A stretch of 41,398 nt of DNA from Candidatus Nitrosopumilus salarius BD31 (GTDB taxonomy: Archaea; Thermoproteota; Nitrososphaeria; Nitrososphaerales; Nitrosopumilaceae), in contig NZ_AEXL02000168.1 of the NCBI RefSeq assembly GCF_000242875.2, positions 1-41,398 on the forward strand. The letters run 5' to 3'. Position numbers and translations under genes: made by a program. Numbering within the stretch: position 1 is the stretch's first letter; the number at the start of each line of letters is the position of its first letter. This document shows positions 40,963 through 41,398 of the stretch, in pieces. Below the pieces are notes generated by a model. It saw only the letters and a list, made by a program, of their open reading frames with translations. It was not told the DNA's origin and made no database searches.

Positions 40963-40994
40963 GAGGTGACTTGTCAAGTTAGTTCAAGTCCCTC
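40963..40994. other. Stem-loop at the 5' end of the metallopeptidase gene
   Basis: GAGG-T-GACTTG (40963-40973) pairs with CAAGTC-CCTC (40985-40994), ten base pairs with one bulge and an 11-nt loop. It overlaps the presumed start region of the metallopeptidase and the edge of the element. It may be an attachment-site dyad, an operator or a leader hairpin. Confidence 0.35.
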
Positions 40995-41060
40995 ATTATT
41001 TTAGGCAATCACTAAAAACTGATTCCTAAATGCTTAAGTTCATATAAAATAAGAAATGTT

Positions 41061-41398
41061 GTGGTGTGGAAATCATATTTTTTGATTATAGGTTTTTCTC
41101 TACTCATCTTGTATAGTTCTACATCCACAATATTTGCGGAATTTGATAATGCTAACACATATGTGGAAATTTTTCCACAGACCATAGTTTCTAATGAAAA
41201 AGCAAATGTAAGAATATCGACAACTGTGGATTCAGAAGTTGAAAAGCTATTTGAGATAACTATATTGACTCCTGATGGTAAGTCATACAAATCTAATTTG
41301 GTACTAAATGGAGATTCATCTAAATTAGTAACTGGCATAACTCAGTTTCCTGATGATTTTAATAATTCAGATGAATCACAATCAGACTATAATACTAC
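41061..41398 (+). CDS. Secreted surface protein, 5' part
   Basis: Incomplete at the window edge; 112 residues visible. The GTG at 41061 (or the next codon, also GTG) opens a basic start and a signal peptide (SYFLIIGFSLLILYSSTST, cleavage near IFA-EFD), then a beta-rich domain (ANTYVEIFPQ, KANVRISTTVD, KLFEITILTPDGKSY) typical of archaeal exported Ig-like proteins. AAATGCTTAAGT at 41028-41039 gives a TATA box about 25 nt upstream. This gene marks return to chromosomal sequence. Confidence 0.7.
   Translation, partial: MVWKSYFLIIGFSLLILYSSTSTIFAEFDNANTYVEIFPQTIVSNEKANVRISTTVDSEVEKLFEITILTPDGKSYKSNLVLNGDSSKLVTGITQFPDDFNNSDESQSDYNT

Larger units (their letters stand above)
28411..40994. mobile_element. 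Putative integrated element (provirus or plasmid), borders uncertain
   Basis: Bounded on the left by a tyrosine recombinase that reads inward and on the right by a metallopeptidase gene whose 5' end is abnormal. Between them are typical selfish-element functions: a ribbon-helix-helix regulator, zinc-finger proteins, an AAA+ replication-type ATPase, a HerA/FtsK-like ATPase, a small membrane protein, a TTGATTA repeat block and a NACHT defence-type protein. No chromosomal housekeeping gene is present inside. No convincing direct repeat or tRNA fragment marks the ends, so the coordinates are approximate. No major capsid protein is recognised, so virus versus plasmid remains open. Confidence 0.6.

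Noticed and set aside
40975-41000. tRNA 3' end suggested by GTTCAAGTCC
   Set aside because: The preceding five bases do not pair with the following five as a T-stem would, and no anticodon or acceptor stem can be built on either strand.
28428-41007. TAGGCA followed by ACTAAA near both ends of the element as a direct repeat
   Set aside because: Only six identical bases in a row, with different spacing; too short to stand out in AT-rich sequence.
41012-41338. Long minus-strand frame at the right edge
   Set aside because: It lies opposite a frame with a clear signal peptide, a promoter at the right spacing and exported-protein composition; the minus frame has no such support.

Overview
The window is AT-rich (about one third GC by eye) and reads as the chromosome of a Nitrosopumilus-like ammonia-oxidising archaeon (Nitrososphaerota). 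The evidence is an archaeal-type EF-2, many short Nitrosopumilus-type hypothetical families (DUF6659-like, DUF5679-like, GD-GR repeat proteins), menaquinone genes of the futalosine type, and promoters with a TATA box about 25 nt before ATG, GTG or TTG starts, as expected for leaderless archaeal transcripts. No rRNA, CRISPR array or convincing tRNA was found.

Region 1 (1-28138) is chromosomal. It opens with the 3' end of a TrkH potassium transporter and a Cys-rich membrane protein. A long run of small lineage-specific genes follows (two HTH regulators with helical C-termini, a PIN-like protein, zinc ribbons, a coiled-coil protein, a secreted inactive metallo-beta-lactamase-like protein, a membrane KaiC-like ATPase). 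Next come a VWA protein, EF-2, a SIS-domain protein, MqnD, a cluster of microproteins, a thiamine-binding-family protein, MqnE, TPR proteins, an Lrp regulator beside a membrane J-domain protein, an HD-domain protein, a GlcD-like flavoenzyme and a DUF5679 protein. MqnD and MqnE point to menaquinone synthesis through futalosine.

Region 2 (about 28.4-40.9 kb) looks like an integrated mobile element. It holds a tyrosine recombinase; a 1064-residue DUF4062-NACHT-pentapeptide protein that resembles a prokaryotic NLR defence protein; a large winged-helix/zinc-finger protein; a translationally coupled operon that starts with a ribbon-helix-helix regulator and ends with an AAA+ helicase-like ATPase; a small membrane protein; a HerA/FtsK-like (packaging or transfer) ATPase; an AT-rich block of TTGATTA repeats that could be an origin; and a YgjP/DUF45-type metallopeptidase. 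Attachment sites were not identified. The window closes with the 5' part of a secreted chromosomal protein.

A recurring oddity is that four genes look broken or mis-started exactly at short A/T homopolymers: the split coiled-coil protein near 5290, the SIS protein near 15797, a DUF6659-like gene near 19964, and the metallopeptidase near 40952. This could be slippage, real decay or sequencing error, and it affects how these genes should be annotated.
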